A stretch of DNA of 64,000 nucleotides, from assembly GCA_964023275.1 (NCBI GenBank), contig OZ029915.1, forward strand, positions 39,395,238 through 39,459,237. The letters are read 5' to 3'. Within the stretch, counting starts at the first letter, position 1. The number at the start of each line of letters is the position of its first letter. The DNA comes from Norana najaformis. Taxonomy: Eukaryota > Annelida > Clitellata > Crassiclitellata > Hormogastridae. The notes under the pieces were generated by a model that saw only the letters and a list, made by a program, of their open reading frames with translations, was not told the origin of the DNA and made no database searches. A program made the translations under genes and the position numbers. Below, piece by piece: positions 21,601-31,721 of the stretch.

Positions 21601-23130
21601 CTGTCAGTGGAGGCTTTCCCCTGTTTAGGCATCATATGTCCTTGGATGAACTTGATGTTCTGATTTCACTTAGGCTATGTCATTAAGTCTGTTTACATTG
21701 CATTAAGTAAAAAGTAAGTAAAGTATTCCATATCCCATAAGTGAGACATAGCGGAGGCACTCATTTCCTTTTCTTTAGGCCCTTGAGCCAGCAATGGACG
21801 AATCCCAAGGTCCTAGACATGGGATCAATGTATCTCAGGACTTGCCGTTTACTTCCCAGCTTACGCCGGTACCAAATTATACTGCTTGGTGACAGAGGCA
21901 TATGGGTGCAAACAACTTGCCTAGGGTCGTTACATGGAGTTGAAACCACACCTGCATGATCATTGACCAGACACATTAGCGATAGACCACCCTGCCGTAT
22001 TACTGGTTATGGAAGTCTCTCGTTGTCCTCAAGTACATAATAAAAGTTTGGTTATGACATCAGCTATTTAGCTTGTCTGCTGGTTGTGTCAATTTTCAGG
22101 TACAGGTAATTCCATTGTCAAAGCAATTGAAATTCTTCGTAATAATCACGTACAAGAACAGAAGATTGTAGTTCTGACACTGTTTGCAACACCTCAAGGT
22201 CTGTCGTTCTTGTGTATCTGATGTACTTATATAGCACATTTTAAGGACCACTTAGAGATGGTGAAATGAGGCTATCTAACAGATATAAAACTGTGCTAGA
22301 TAAGGTTTAGGATATGTTTAAAATATTACTTGATGCTTGCAGCAGAACAGCACATATTTTTGGTGGATTTGGTGGAATAATTTCCAGAAGGATGGTCCAG
22401 AACACAAGAAAACACAGTGTGCCTGCATCATTGTATGGGAAAGTGAGACCAGCCAATTCCCCATAGGCTGCAGAACACACTGATCTTTGATTGACCTGGC
22501 TGGCTGGTGATGTACACAGGAGCTCTTTGATGTATGCTGGGGCTGCACCAACTATCAAGGAAGATGTTGAATGTAATCCTGTCATTGGAAGTCAGTGCAA
22601 TATGTCTTGCATTTAGTTTGAAACATGACAAGTTTGACAGCTTAGCAAGGATTTGGATGAAGCATTTGAGACGGGACTGTAGCTGTTGTATCCAGAACTT
22701 TGGCAGGACTGCAAGGACAACATTGCAGTAGCACAAGATTGTCAGAATGAAGGAGTTTTCCAGAGCTGCAGAGGCATCAAAGGATAAATTTTCCTATAAT
22801 TCTGTTATGGTAAAAACTGGATAAAATTGCTTGCTGTTGGATTTCTTAGATTTCTTTATTGTAAATGTGCTTGATTTGTGCACATTTTACAGGAAGTCTT
22901 GGTGTGTGTTTTTGTAACTCACATACATGCAGGGACTTTGAAAATTTATTGGTTTGGAATACTAGCTGGATCTTGTGTCCTTTCGTCTGAATAACTGTTT
23001 TTGTTTTGTCATTTTTAATGCAGGAGTGAATTTTGTGCTGAATCGTTTTCCTCAGGTGAAGGTTGTCACATCCGAAGTTGATCAGTCTGCACCGACACAC
23101 TTTGGACAGCGTTACTTTGGAACTGACTGA
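15486..23130 (+). CDS. UPRT: Uracil phosphoribosyltransferase homologue, complete, 7 exons, 225 aa
   Basis: Family enzymes convert uracil and PRPP to UMP in pyrimidine salvage, in the cytosol. Exons 15486-15619, 18295-18337, 18886-18955, 20772-20834, 21071-21232, 22100-22198 and 23024-23130 join in frame to 678 nt. Landmarks match animal UPRT: IKELQTVIRDR, FRFYADRLIRLIVEEGLNQL, PTGCQYEG, VSIIRSGEAMEKGLRECC, IGKILI, KRKVLLMSPVLGTGNS (PRPP loop region) and the end APTHFGQRYFGTD. The uracil-binding loop of microbial enzymes (PGLGDAGDR-type) is shortened to APTHFGQR, as I recall for human UPRT, for which activity has been doubted. The N-terminus is shorter than the human protein's. Intron 4 appears to be GC-AG. 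Introns hold L2-like LINE remnants, a SINE and a TGG array. Confidence 0.95.
16001..16167 (-). mobile_element. tRNA-derived SINE, CORE-like, copy 1
   Basis: On the minus strand it reads GGGGCACAGTACCC, then a degraded tRNA-like head with GGTTCGAAAC (B box), followed by GACCTTGAGCAAGTCC and an end at GGTGCCATCGACTGATGC and GGCGCCTAATAA. It aligns by eye end to end with 53845-54013. GACCTTGAGCAAGTCC resembles the GACCTTGGGCAAGT core of CORE-SINEs. Confidence 0.8.
16225..16280 (+). repeat. 56-bp direct repeat, copy 1
   Basis: TATGAGTTGGGATGAAG to GAGATTCAGG. Repeats at 16786-16841 with two mismatches that I can see. Confidence 0.9.
16645..17430 (+). mobile_element. Degenerate CR1/L2-like LINE fragment in UPRT intron 1
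   Basis: Translates in shifting frames to VCDLGVLADNHMSLTSHIKH, YYHIRQLRAVHRLL, LLDYCNGILAGLP, LHWLSFPQRVDYKLAMITYK and LRSATNRNLIVPK, matching the order in the LINE at 4662. Stops and frameshifts are present. It is interrupted by a 56-bp duplicate at 16786-16841. Confidence 0.85.
16786..16841 (+). repeat. 56-bp direct repeat, copy 2, inside LINE fragment
   Basis: Sits between the HRLL and LLDYCN parts of the RT sequence, where the family normally has only about 8-10 residues of unrelated sequence. Confidence 0.9.
18295..18337 (+). CDS. UPRT: UPRT exon 2
   Basis: 43-nt micro-exon between TTTTTTTCTAG and CTA/GTGAGT. Encodes NTSRSDFRFYADRL (residues 46-59), matching the SADRL segment of animal UPRT. 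Confidence 0.92.
18886..18955 (+). CDS. UPRT: UPRT exon 3
   Basis: Acceptor GGTTTTTAG, donor ACAG/GTAGTC. Encodes IRLIVEEGLNQLPY to VTAPT (residues 60-82), phase 0 in and phase 1 out. Confidence 0.93.
19995..20150 (+). mobile_element. L2-like LINE 3' end in UPRT intron 3
   Basis: Encodes QETFPAYFKLHLFRSA, then a 3' end ATTTTAAAAAGTGCTACACAAGTG, the usual RT C-terminus and terminal hairpin-like end of L2/CR1 elements. The TGG array that follows may have grown from its tail. Confidence 0.7.
20153..20252. repeat. (TGG)n trinucleotide array
   Basis: About 30 TGG units with a few GGGGG interruptions at the 3' side. Intronic. A poly-Trp ORF across it is an artefact. Confidence 0.97.
20772..20834 (+). 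CDS. UPRT: UPRT exon 4, apparent GC donor
   Basis: Acceptor TTCAACAG. Encodes CQYEGLRFEEGNCGVSIIRS (residues 84-103). To keep the conserved RSGEAME sequence across the junction, the exon must end AGTG with intron GCGAGT. The nearby GA/GTGTCA would break frame with exon 5. Confidence 0.88.
21071..21232 (+). CDS. UPRT: UPRT exon 5
   Basis: Acceptor TTGGTTGCAG, donor CTTG/GTACAT. Encodes residues 105-157 from EAMEKGLRECCRSI to KVLLMSPVL. The surrounding frame is open well beyond both splice sites. Confidence 0.95.
22100..22198 (+). CDS. UPRT: UPRT exon 6
   Basis: Acceptor AATTTTCAG, donor CAAG/GTCTGT. Encodes TGNSIVKAIEILRNN and VVLTLFATPQ (residues 159-190), the end of the PRPP loop and the following helix and strand. 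Confidence 0.94.
22307..22740 (-). mobile_element. Degenerate CR1/L2-like LINE fragment in UPRT intron 6
   Basis: Minus strand, shifting frames: YCNVVLAVLPKFWIQQLQSR, then ITFNIFLDSWC, RAPVYI and PPNPPKI near the end. These correspond to the DYCN, QLQ, HWLPV and LPP blocks of the LINE at 4662. Confidence 0.75.
23024..23130 (+). CDS. UPRT: UPRT exon 7 (last)
   Basis: Acceptor TTTTTAATGCAG. Encodes VNFVLNRFPQVKVVTSEVDQ and SAPTHFGQRYFGTD, then TGA at 23128-23130. Confidence 0.95.
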
Positions 23131-23927
23131 ATTTAAGCAGTGGCCACAGCCCAAGCTTTGACTGGTTGTGCACTTGAAATAAGAAATCACAGACTGACTC
23201 ATCAGTGACTAGAATCTCGTTAGCAGAGAAAACAGCTTCCTCTTATCATTTGCTTCATTTCATGTGTTATCTTACACTAAACGATTTTAAGGTTTGCCAG
23301 TAATCGGTGAAAAGATGATGTGAAGTTTTGCTTGGCATGTGAGATGTTCGTTGGCAGTGTCTTGCCTAATTTGTGACACTTTTATCTTGCTTCTGTTAGT
23401 GTGTCCCGTTTTACTGATTGCTGTCAGATTGTTGTTGAGTTTTGTTTGTTTAAAATGAAGTTTTAAATTCCAGTGAGGTTTGACTTGATTTTTGCCAGAT
23501 GTTTAAACTACTTACAGCTGACAGAGTGTGGCTTCTGTGAATATACTGTTTCTTGAATTAGAGTTACTGCTTTTAAAGATATTCATATAGCAAAAATTTA
23601 CTGCTGTTTTAGAGGTATTTAAGATATTTCCTTCATTGAATATGCTCGATCGATATATAAGCTGTTCTTTGGCAGTTGTTGGAATACCATGCTGCTTTAA
23701 ACTTTTATGGATAATTTAGATTTACATGAGTTTAAAGTGTTTACTAGCAAATTAGATTTATATTTGCTTAAACATAATTGTTTTATGAGAAAATGCAGCT
23801 ACTTTGATCAAGTTCATAATTAATAACTACAGCTGTTAGGTTTTTAAATGTGTTGCTGAACTTCAGCCCTCTTGAACTTATTAGACTTAACAACATGCTC
23901 AAATATTCTTTCTTTAATCTTGAATTT

Positions 23928-23933
23928 AATAAA
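23928..23933 (+). other. UPRT: Possible UPRT poly(A) signal
   Basis: AATAAA about 800 nt after the stop, the first canonical hexamer I noticed downstream. Use is inferred. Confidence 0.35.
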
Positions 23934-25474
23934 TACTCTGTATATGCACAACAATTTAAGAATAGGTACCAGCAATGTACTCTGTTCTTTGAGTTTCGGA
24001 ACTTGCAATTGTTTTGGAAGGGATTTTAAAATCAAAACAGAATTTGCATTAATGACTTTACAAATGGAACTTAGCTAGTCATGAATGAGTTAATTTTTAT
24101 TAAATATTAAAGTGTTTTGCAAAATTTTGTCATGTTATTAGGGAGTGACCGATATGACATCTCTCTCTGTTGGTACTGTTTTATACTCAGAATTTCCTTT
24201 AATATCCGCTGTAGATGCTTAAACTTGTTTTCAAACTGATAAATGATCGCTGTCTTTCTGTGCGACGCTAAACTCGCAACAAAGCTGTTATTATAAGTTT
24301 TAATATTTCAGTCATTTTGTTCTGATTACCGGTAAACTGGTTGGTTTCAAATGTTTGTTTTATAAAATATATTGTGGAAATTAAAATTTAAAGTTAATAG
24401 GCAAGACCTGAATATGTGGTGACCATAGTATTCTACAAGAATGTCTAGATCATTAGATTTTTATGTCGTGGTTAAGGTTATGCTGAAATTTGCTACTCCT
24501 GCTAATATAAACAATTCGACAGTATTTTCAGGAGAATTAAAATCCATTTAATAGGAATTCAGATTTTAAATGAGCTTCATTTGAAGTGATTGTGTTCAGA
24601 ATAAGGTTCATGGCAGTAAGGGTTCATTTCATATCAGGGATCTGGATTTGTTGAGTTTAGGTTTTAAGATTACAGAGTCAGATTTGAGTCTGATAATAGT
24701 GAAATTAAGACTTTTTTGAGAATAATGATTTTGAAATTGTTTGTTTAGAATGTGGTAAACTTAGCAATGGTATGTTCATATTCAAGTGTTAAAAATTTGG
24801 TTTCATTTTGTATCAGTGTCACTTTAGAACAGTAAGCGTAAGCCTTGTTTAATATAATTTTTGCGATTCCATTTAGATTTATAAAGTAATGACTTGTGGG
24901 AATAATGATGATGGATCTGTGCTAAATCAGGTAATGACAAAATTGCAGAGTAATAGAATTTTATGTACTTAGTCTGCTGCAAGTGTTCCTTAGGTGCTTT
25001 AACAAAAAGTGCCTTGTTTTTGTCTATACTCATCAGCTGGCAATGTCTGTCTGTTACAGGCATACTGAGTGCTTAAAACATGTAAGATATGAATGTTGTA
25101 GTGAATTCTGGTTGACTGCTGACCTGTATTCAGAAGTCTTGTAGTTTTAGAAAGGTTATTTACAGAGCATGTACTTCTGCCATTGCTTCATTTTGCTTTA
25201 TTCTTCGCTGTCGCTGTTGCACAATATAATTATCTAAAAGAGCCTGTATTGGTGTAGGGTGTATAGCTGTTACAATCAAATTTAAAATTTTGTTCTGTTT
25301 GTTTAGCTGTGGTTAATTTTGCAGTTGTTTGCAGTTGAAATGCAGATTGTGTGTGTGTACTGATTGGATGTGCTGGGTTTTGGACTGAAAAGCTGTCTGG
25401 GCTTGGAAATATCCTTCAGGTATAGTAGCAGCCTTTAAAGTTTCAAAAAGTTACTTTAAAACTAATACTTGATA

Positions 25475-25745
25475 CAGTGGAAAACACTTAATATGAGTGT
25501 TTAGCATGAAATATTAGTTAACACAAAAAGGATGCTTACTGCGTTACATCATCAGTGGTTTTTAATGTAAATAAGTTCCTTTTTCACGAAACCGATAACA
25601 CGAAAATATCGCTTAATACGAAAAAATATGTTGGAAAGCCTTGGATAGTGCGAAATCTACATTCGCATTATCCAAGGCTTTCTATTGCATATTCTTTCAT
25701 ATTAAATGTAGATTTATTTTCCACATATGGGTCATTGATCTAATG
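25475..25745. mobile_element. Possible pogo/Tigger-like MITE remnant with hairpin
   Basis: Starts TACAGTGGAAAACACTTAAT and contains ATATCGCTTAATACGAAAA, wording I associate with pogo/Tigger termini (CAGTGGAA... and CGCTTAATACGA). A hairpin with 21-nt arms (25634-25654 and 25662-25682, one mismatch, 7-nt loop) lies inside. Element ends are not proven. Confidence 0.4.
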
Positions 25746-26874
25746 TGAAATGGCCATATTTTGTTTCAAATTGCATTCTCTGACCTGTGTGCTTGTAAGT
25801 ATTGATCAAGCTATACATTACAGTGTTGTGACATTTTGGCCTCTTCCATTTTTAACCTTCCCGGCTCACCTCATCAGTGATGACCTTTGCATGCATGAGA
25901 AAATACTTTTAGTGTAAAACGGAATATAAGTTGTAGCATTTATAATCTATGCGTCCTATGTAGGCTGGTTTAATCTTGTGGAGAAGGACCTTTTATTGTT
26001 GAATCTTGGATTTAATACAGCTTGGACTATGCAGGACAGACAGAGTGACATAGATAGTTGCACCTGTTATAGCTGATGTCAACCAAATCTGGAATCCAAG
26101 ATAACCTGATACTCTTTGTTATGACTCATCTTTCAATGACAATGCTATCGGCAGGAGATTTGAATTTTTATAAACTTTGATTTTTAACATATTATCTTTA
26201 TAAACATTTGAGAAGTTTATCTTTTCTTATCTTTTAAAATAATTCCACACAGAGAAGAATTAAATGAATTTGTGTAATTTGTTTGAATGCATGTACTCCA
26301 TTAACTCCAGTAACAGTGCTATGCTCAACAGTTGTGGTGTCTTGGCCTACACTACAGTACCTGCTTATATGAAAACCTTTAAAACTGAAATTTAAAATAC
26401 AAACAGTTAAGACCAAATTCAATGAACATGAATTGTTTACACAAGTCGCTTGCATTTTGTGCTAAATGATTTGTACTGTAATACCATGCACACTAACCAA
26501 CTCCCTTAGGAGATTATTTCTGTACCTTCCTGCAATTCAGTGTGTATATGCACCAGTCTTTTTGTACTGTGCTTCATTATAGCACAGATTTGTATACAAC
26601 AAAGATGGTGACTTGGATCCAAAATTTTGAAAATTACAGCACAATGTTGTTATGAGATTGGCTGACAAAGACTGCACTATAATGGGTTTATGGTGTATAT
26701 ATATGCATGTATGTGTATTGATTGATTGACTCTTTTTATTGATCCCAAATTTAACATATCAGATAATATGTACATAAAATGTACAATTTGCCAGGATACA
26801 AAAGGCAAACCCAGAAGGAACCAGGGCCCCACTTAAATAGGGTCACCTATTAACATCAATAACGTAAGATGGCA

Positions 26875-26900
26875 ATCGATATATATATATATATATATAC
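26875..26900. repeat. (AT)n microsatellite
   Basis: Short AT repeat after TCGATATATA. A LINE-like segment TTTTTATTGATCCCAAATTT lies about 150 bp upstream next to TTGA units. Confidence 0.85.
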
Positions 26901-27049
26901 AGTGTAACTGTTCATCCACAACAGCAATATCATATGTTGAAGAGATGGTTACAATGTTCATGTGTAGGTGTCATCTGTCCTACATGTGACCCCTTGTGCA
27001 GGACATCACCAAACTGTTTCCTGTTTAATGACCAATCTTTCTTGTCGTT

Positions 27050-27420
27050 TGCATTTATCAGGTTGTATGTGGAACACTCTGTACTGACTTCCTGTTGCTG
27101 ATCTAAAACATTTGCAAGACTTTAATGCCTTGTTAACTTCCCTGACTGGTGCAGCTACGGACTACGATAGCGACCTGCCCTCTGCCTAGTCAGCAGACAG
27201 TTTTCTGCATCAGGAGTGACCTGGGATATTGTTCGATGCTTATGCACATTGTGGTTTTTCAACCACTGGCCGATTTTCTTCTTGGAACAAGCTTCCCTGG
27301 AAATTCGTTATGTTCCACTTAATGCAGGCTGCATTTCCAAAAACTTTTAAGGAATTCCAAGATATCTTTATGTATGACTATCAGTCACGCATAAAGCTGA
27401 TTCTTAAGAGTCATTAACAA
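27050..27420 (+). mobile_element. Old L2/CR1-like LINE fragment
   Basis: The final part reads FSTTGRFSSWNKLPWKFVMF and FPKTFKEFQDIF, matching the GxxLWNxLPxxLR and FKxxLKxxLF blocks. Upstream frames are broken. Confidence 0.55.
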
Positions 27421-29509
27421 ACATAGTGTTCTATATCATAAATCTTCTACTTGAGGCATTAGGGTCAGTTTGATTAGGATTGTGTCTCATTTAAATAACT
27501 TACCAAGTAATGTTCGGATATACTGACTTAAATTAAAACTGGTTGTATTGTGGAAAATTGCGCATTATGTTGAATGGCCTGTCAGAATCATCAAAGGACA
27601 GAATTTAATGAAAGCAAAGTGCAGAACCTGTGAGTAACTGGGCCAAGTGCTATGCATTTATTGTTGGATGTAGTTCTGTAGTTCAGCTTATGTGATATAG
27701 CTTAGGCTAACAAATGTGATATCTTTGATTTAATTCCAGCTTCCTGATGCATGCACACATTTTGGCTTTGAAACATTTATCCAGATTTCAGACTGGTACA
27801 ATTTCAGTTGTGCTAAACTGAAAGGTTGAACAAACTTAAGCAATAGTGGTTAGTTGATATCATTGTTTGTTATATTGATAATTAAAGTCAAATTAAATTA
27901 GTGCATATACCCTGTGGTTTAATTTGTCAAACTGAATAAATATGTTTCTTTACAGAAGTGAATATTTTTGCCTATTGTGCTATTATTTTCAGATGCCCAA
28001 TATTATTGATTTTGTTGTACATTGCATCACTGGATTAGTTTTTTCCCAGATGCAAGTATTAGACTTTAAGACTGAAATATTCATAAAACTGTAAAAACTT
28101 AACTGTCGACTATTTTATTCTAGAAAAATTGCCATTTGTTGAATTGCTTATCTTTATTTGTGATCCTAATGATAAATCTGAGCTATTGTATTATTTTTGT
28201 TGGAATGATTACAATTAATATCTGAACTTCTAAGTTCCTGTGCAGTAGTTCTGTTGTCATCTGCAATTCAAGGGTGTAGTCAATGTACCACAAGTATTAA
28301 TATTGTTAAATAGTTTTGCACATTTAAACCATACTTCCAGTCTGTATATTGCTTGAAGTATCTCTGAAGGCATTTTGAATGCCTCCATCTAGCTCTCGTC
28401 TTCCACAGTGATACACCATAACTGAAAAATGGGAGTTCAATCCACTACTTTCCTCAGCAAGTCCCGGGTTCAAATCCAAGTCATCAAATCCAAGTCATAT
28501 CAAAACTATTATACATCTGTTCACACCAGTTGAATGGGGATCATTTGGTTCCTGAGGCAAAACAGTCCTAGCATACCCACTGATTTGAAATGAAACATTT
28601 TAAATAAAATAAAATAATTGCCATGGGATAGGTCCTGCAGCTGTCAGACTAGTTACAGGTCATAGGCCTTCTGTTCTTGTAAGCTTAATAAATTATTGTT
28701 TACTTGCGATCAAGTGATGAGGGAAAGGACTGTCTGCCCACCTTCATGTGCCAAAGCTAACAAAGTGTAGTCGCTAAAACTTCATACCGTTTTCTGTGGC
28801 CAGCTTAAGATACTGCTCTTCTTCTTACTTATGTACATACTTACATGTAAACAGTGCCAAACCAAGACAAATGCATCTAGCAACATTTTGCAATGTAATT
28901 ATATTCTTTGATGACAAATGATTGCATTTCCTAACTGTCTAGTATAATTAATGCAGTGGCAAAATTTCTAAAACACTGGTATAAAGAAATAGCTAAGAAG
29001 CAGTCCTGGTAAGGTTAGCCACGTGAACATTGTTTAAGTTCAGAGAGGAAATTGGAAATGATATTAATAACACTGATCATAACAAAAGCATCAGCTCATT
29101 GGGCAGATTCTAAGTCTTTACATGCTGCCAGTAAATTAATGATTACATTAAAAACAAAAGGAGGCAAAAAACAGATACGTTACTTTATGTCCAGAAATAT
29201 ATGAACAGCGGAAAGCAAATATGCTGCTTGAAATTCTAAATCTGCAAAATTATTCCCTCCCAATTTAGCCGTTTATTCACTGCTGCCTTTCACTTCATGC
29301 AAACAGCATCTGGCTGTTACTAGGCCACTCACTGATATAAACACCATGATGTTTCCATACATGGTGTTTCTAACACAGGATGCATAGTACTTAATTTCTG
29401 TAGTTAATATTTGATACCAGTGTATCAACTATATAAGGTCATACAGACTAAAATTTTAGATGTTTATTTGCTTTACAATGTAATTTTAAATTAGTAAGAA
29501 TTATTTTTT

Positions 29510-29620
29510 ATTATTAATGCACAAGGCATCAACTGATGACGCACCAAAGCCAAGCCGCACTCAGGTCAATGTCCTGGTCAGTCCACAAGACAGAAAGGCA
29601 GCCTATGGTGGATAAGCAAT
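29510..29620 (-). mobile_element. SINE remnant
   Basis: CACAAGGCATCAACTGATGA recurs as GCAAGGCATCAACTGATGG at 47159 and inverted as CCATCAACTGATGCCTTGTG at 40978, and resembles GCATCAGTCGATGGCACC of the SINE at 16001. Probably the 3' part of the same SINE group. Confidence 0.45.
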
Positions 29621-30895
29621 TTGAAATGGCAAAGTTTTAAGTTCAGAACAAAATGACACAAGCGACTGAGCAGAAGGAACAGACACAGAAGCAGTCCCAA
29701 AATTTAGGCAAAATTGGCAATATGCAAGTGTGGCAAACTAGTCTCAGAAATAATTCAGTAAAAAAATCTGCTACAGTCCAGATGCTTACCGCAGGAATGC
29801 CATCAAGATCCAGTTACATTTCTCCCTGAGAATTTTGGTAGAAATCTTGATTTATTGTAATTAATTCTGCACAAATAATTCAATCCAGTTTTACCATAAA
29901 TGATCAGCTTGAACAAATAATAGGGATATAGTAAAGTATTTCTTCTTTAGTCGCAAAAACACTTTAACATTATCATAATACTGAAATACCAGTTATTAAC
30001 CAGCCAAAAAGGTGCGTTAACTATGTAATTTTAGTACAGACAAATTATCTGCCCAGAATTAAAGGATACAAGCCTCTGTTGCTTGGTTGACCCTGAGTAC
30101 CCTCTGGGTATAATTAAGCATACTCTTTTGTGAACATGAGCTTTAGTAGTATACTCAAAGTACATACCAAATCCCAAGCAAAATACTCACGTGCTATGGC
30201 AGTCCTGGTGTATTACATACAGCCTTTCTTATACTAATGCATACCTACAAAGTTAAAATTATTGCAATATTGCCAATTCTTATTAAAAAGATCCTTTCCC
30301 AATCCTTCCCTTTCTCCACTTTCTTGGTGGTGCAACTCCATATGCATCGTGGCCCTGCCCATTGACCTGCCTCAACTATGAACTTTAACCTGGAAGTTAA
30401 CCTGACTGAACTCCTTGCTTCTGTTTCAACTCTGCCTTTGTGAACAAGCTTGTTTCTATGACTGTTTTTCTAGGTGCTGAAGAAATGTTGAACTTATGAT
30501 ACAATACGAACCTTAGCTCGGTAAGTTAGGTAAAATTACTGAAAAATACAATAAAAGTAACAAATAAGAAAAGTAAGTTTATTTTAAATGGTTGCTAAAA
30601 TATATATGAATCACCCATATATGAATATATACATTTGCACATATATGTATGCACAACTATGTCGTCTGTGCCTACAAAACAAACATACCGGTATATACAG
30701 TTTTCAGACTAGAAATGCAATATAACAAATGCAATATATTCTACAACCATTGGATACATAACCTGCTTATATGACATACCAAGACCAGTCCAGTGCTAAA
30801 TAGCTTATAAATGGAGCAGTAACCAACTATTCCAAGTACTGTGTAGCCTTATGAAAATCCAAACAGAATTCCAAGTCTAAACTGTACAGTGTTCA

Positions 30896-30919
30896 GTGTG
30901 TGTGTGTGTGTGTGTGTGC
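30896..30919. repeat. (TG)n microsatellite
   Basis: Short TG repeat 3' of the lectin gene. Confidence 0.9.
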
Positions 30920-31207
30920 TGTTTGGTTTGCAATCCAAGAGATCACTTACCCAAGTCTGTGAACTTTCATGAGCATATGACCCATGGAGTTTAAGCATTC
31001 AAACATGAACATGTTTAAAGCAGTCTCTATCAAACCAGGTCATGGCATTAGGTTAAAGCAGTTGGATCAGCTCCCGTTTCGAGTCTGCCATTGTCTTCTA
31101 CCGTGAGTAACAGAAACTCCAAATACTTTACAAAATAGAAAATTCACTACAAGTGCTTTCCTGAAACCAGTTCTCTGACTGAATAAACTACGACACAAAC
31201 TGTCACA

Positions 31208-31721
31208 TTACTGAGGACACGGTGGCTCTGTAGAAGCAGGTGGCGACGACGAGTCTAAGTCACGTCCAACCTCTTTCGACCCTTCGGGGTCAAGTTGATG
31301 GTAAAATGGAGACTCAGGGGTCAGGTTGGCAACCTCACTGGATTTTGTCTCCTGGTTTACCTCGACTTCAAAAGTGGGTACTTCATAAATGTGTTCCATC
31401 CGAGGCTTGAAAGAGCTCATGTTCCGTCGGCTGAGCGACCCATTGCCAGTTGCAATGCCGGCTGTCCGTATTCCGTGGACTGGACACATCCAGATGTCTC
31501 CACCTGGAGAAGGGATGCACTCCGACTGCATGACAGCTGATGGTAGTACCATCTGGCGCATTTGAAGAGTAGTTGCATAGTTGCGTTCTATGTCGGTCAT
31601 TGGCCGGTCACCTTCTGGAATCAGATATCGTTTGCTGAGCATAGGCGTGTGGTAGACAATTCCGTGCTTATCGAACGTTGGTGAATCGAGAAGACCTTCA
31701 CCAGGGGAAAAGATCTTTTTC
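31208..31721 (-). CDS. Lectin receptor exon 6: cytoplasmic tail
   Basis: Acceptor CTATTGCAG, phase 2. Begins KKIFSPGEGLLDSPTFD, with several Ser/Pro-rich stretches and the Tyr motifs HIYEVPTF and PFYHQLDPE. It ends STEPPCPQ and a stop at 31208-31210. No enzymatic domain seen. Confidence 0.88.

Larger units (their letters stand above)
23131..31207. other. Convergent intergenic region between UPRT and the lectin gene
   Basis: Eight kb, very AT-rich and nearly CpG-free. Apart from the repeats listed separately I see no ORF with family motifs. It probably contains both 3' UTRs. Confidence 0.6.
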
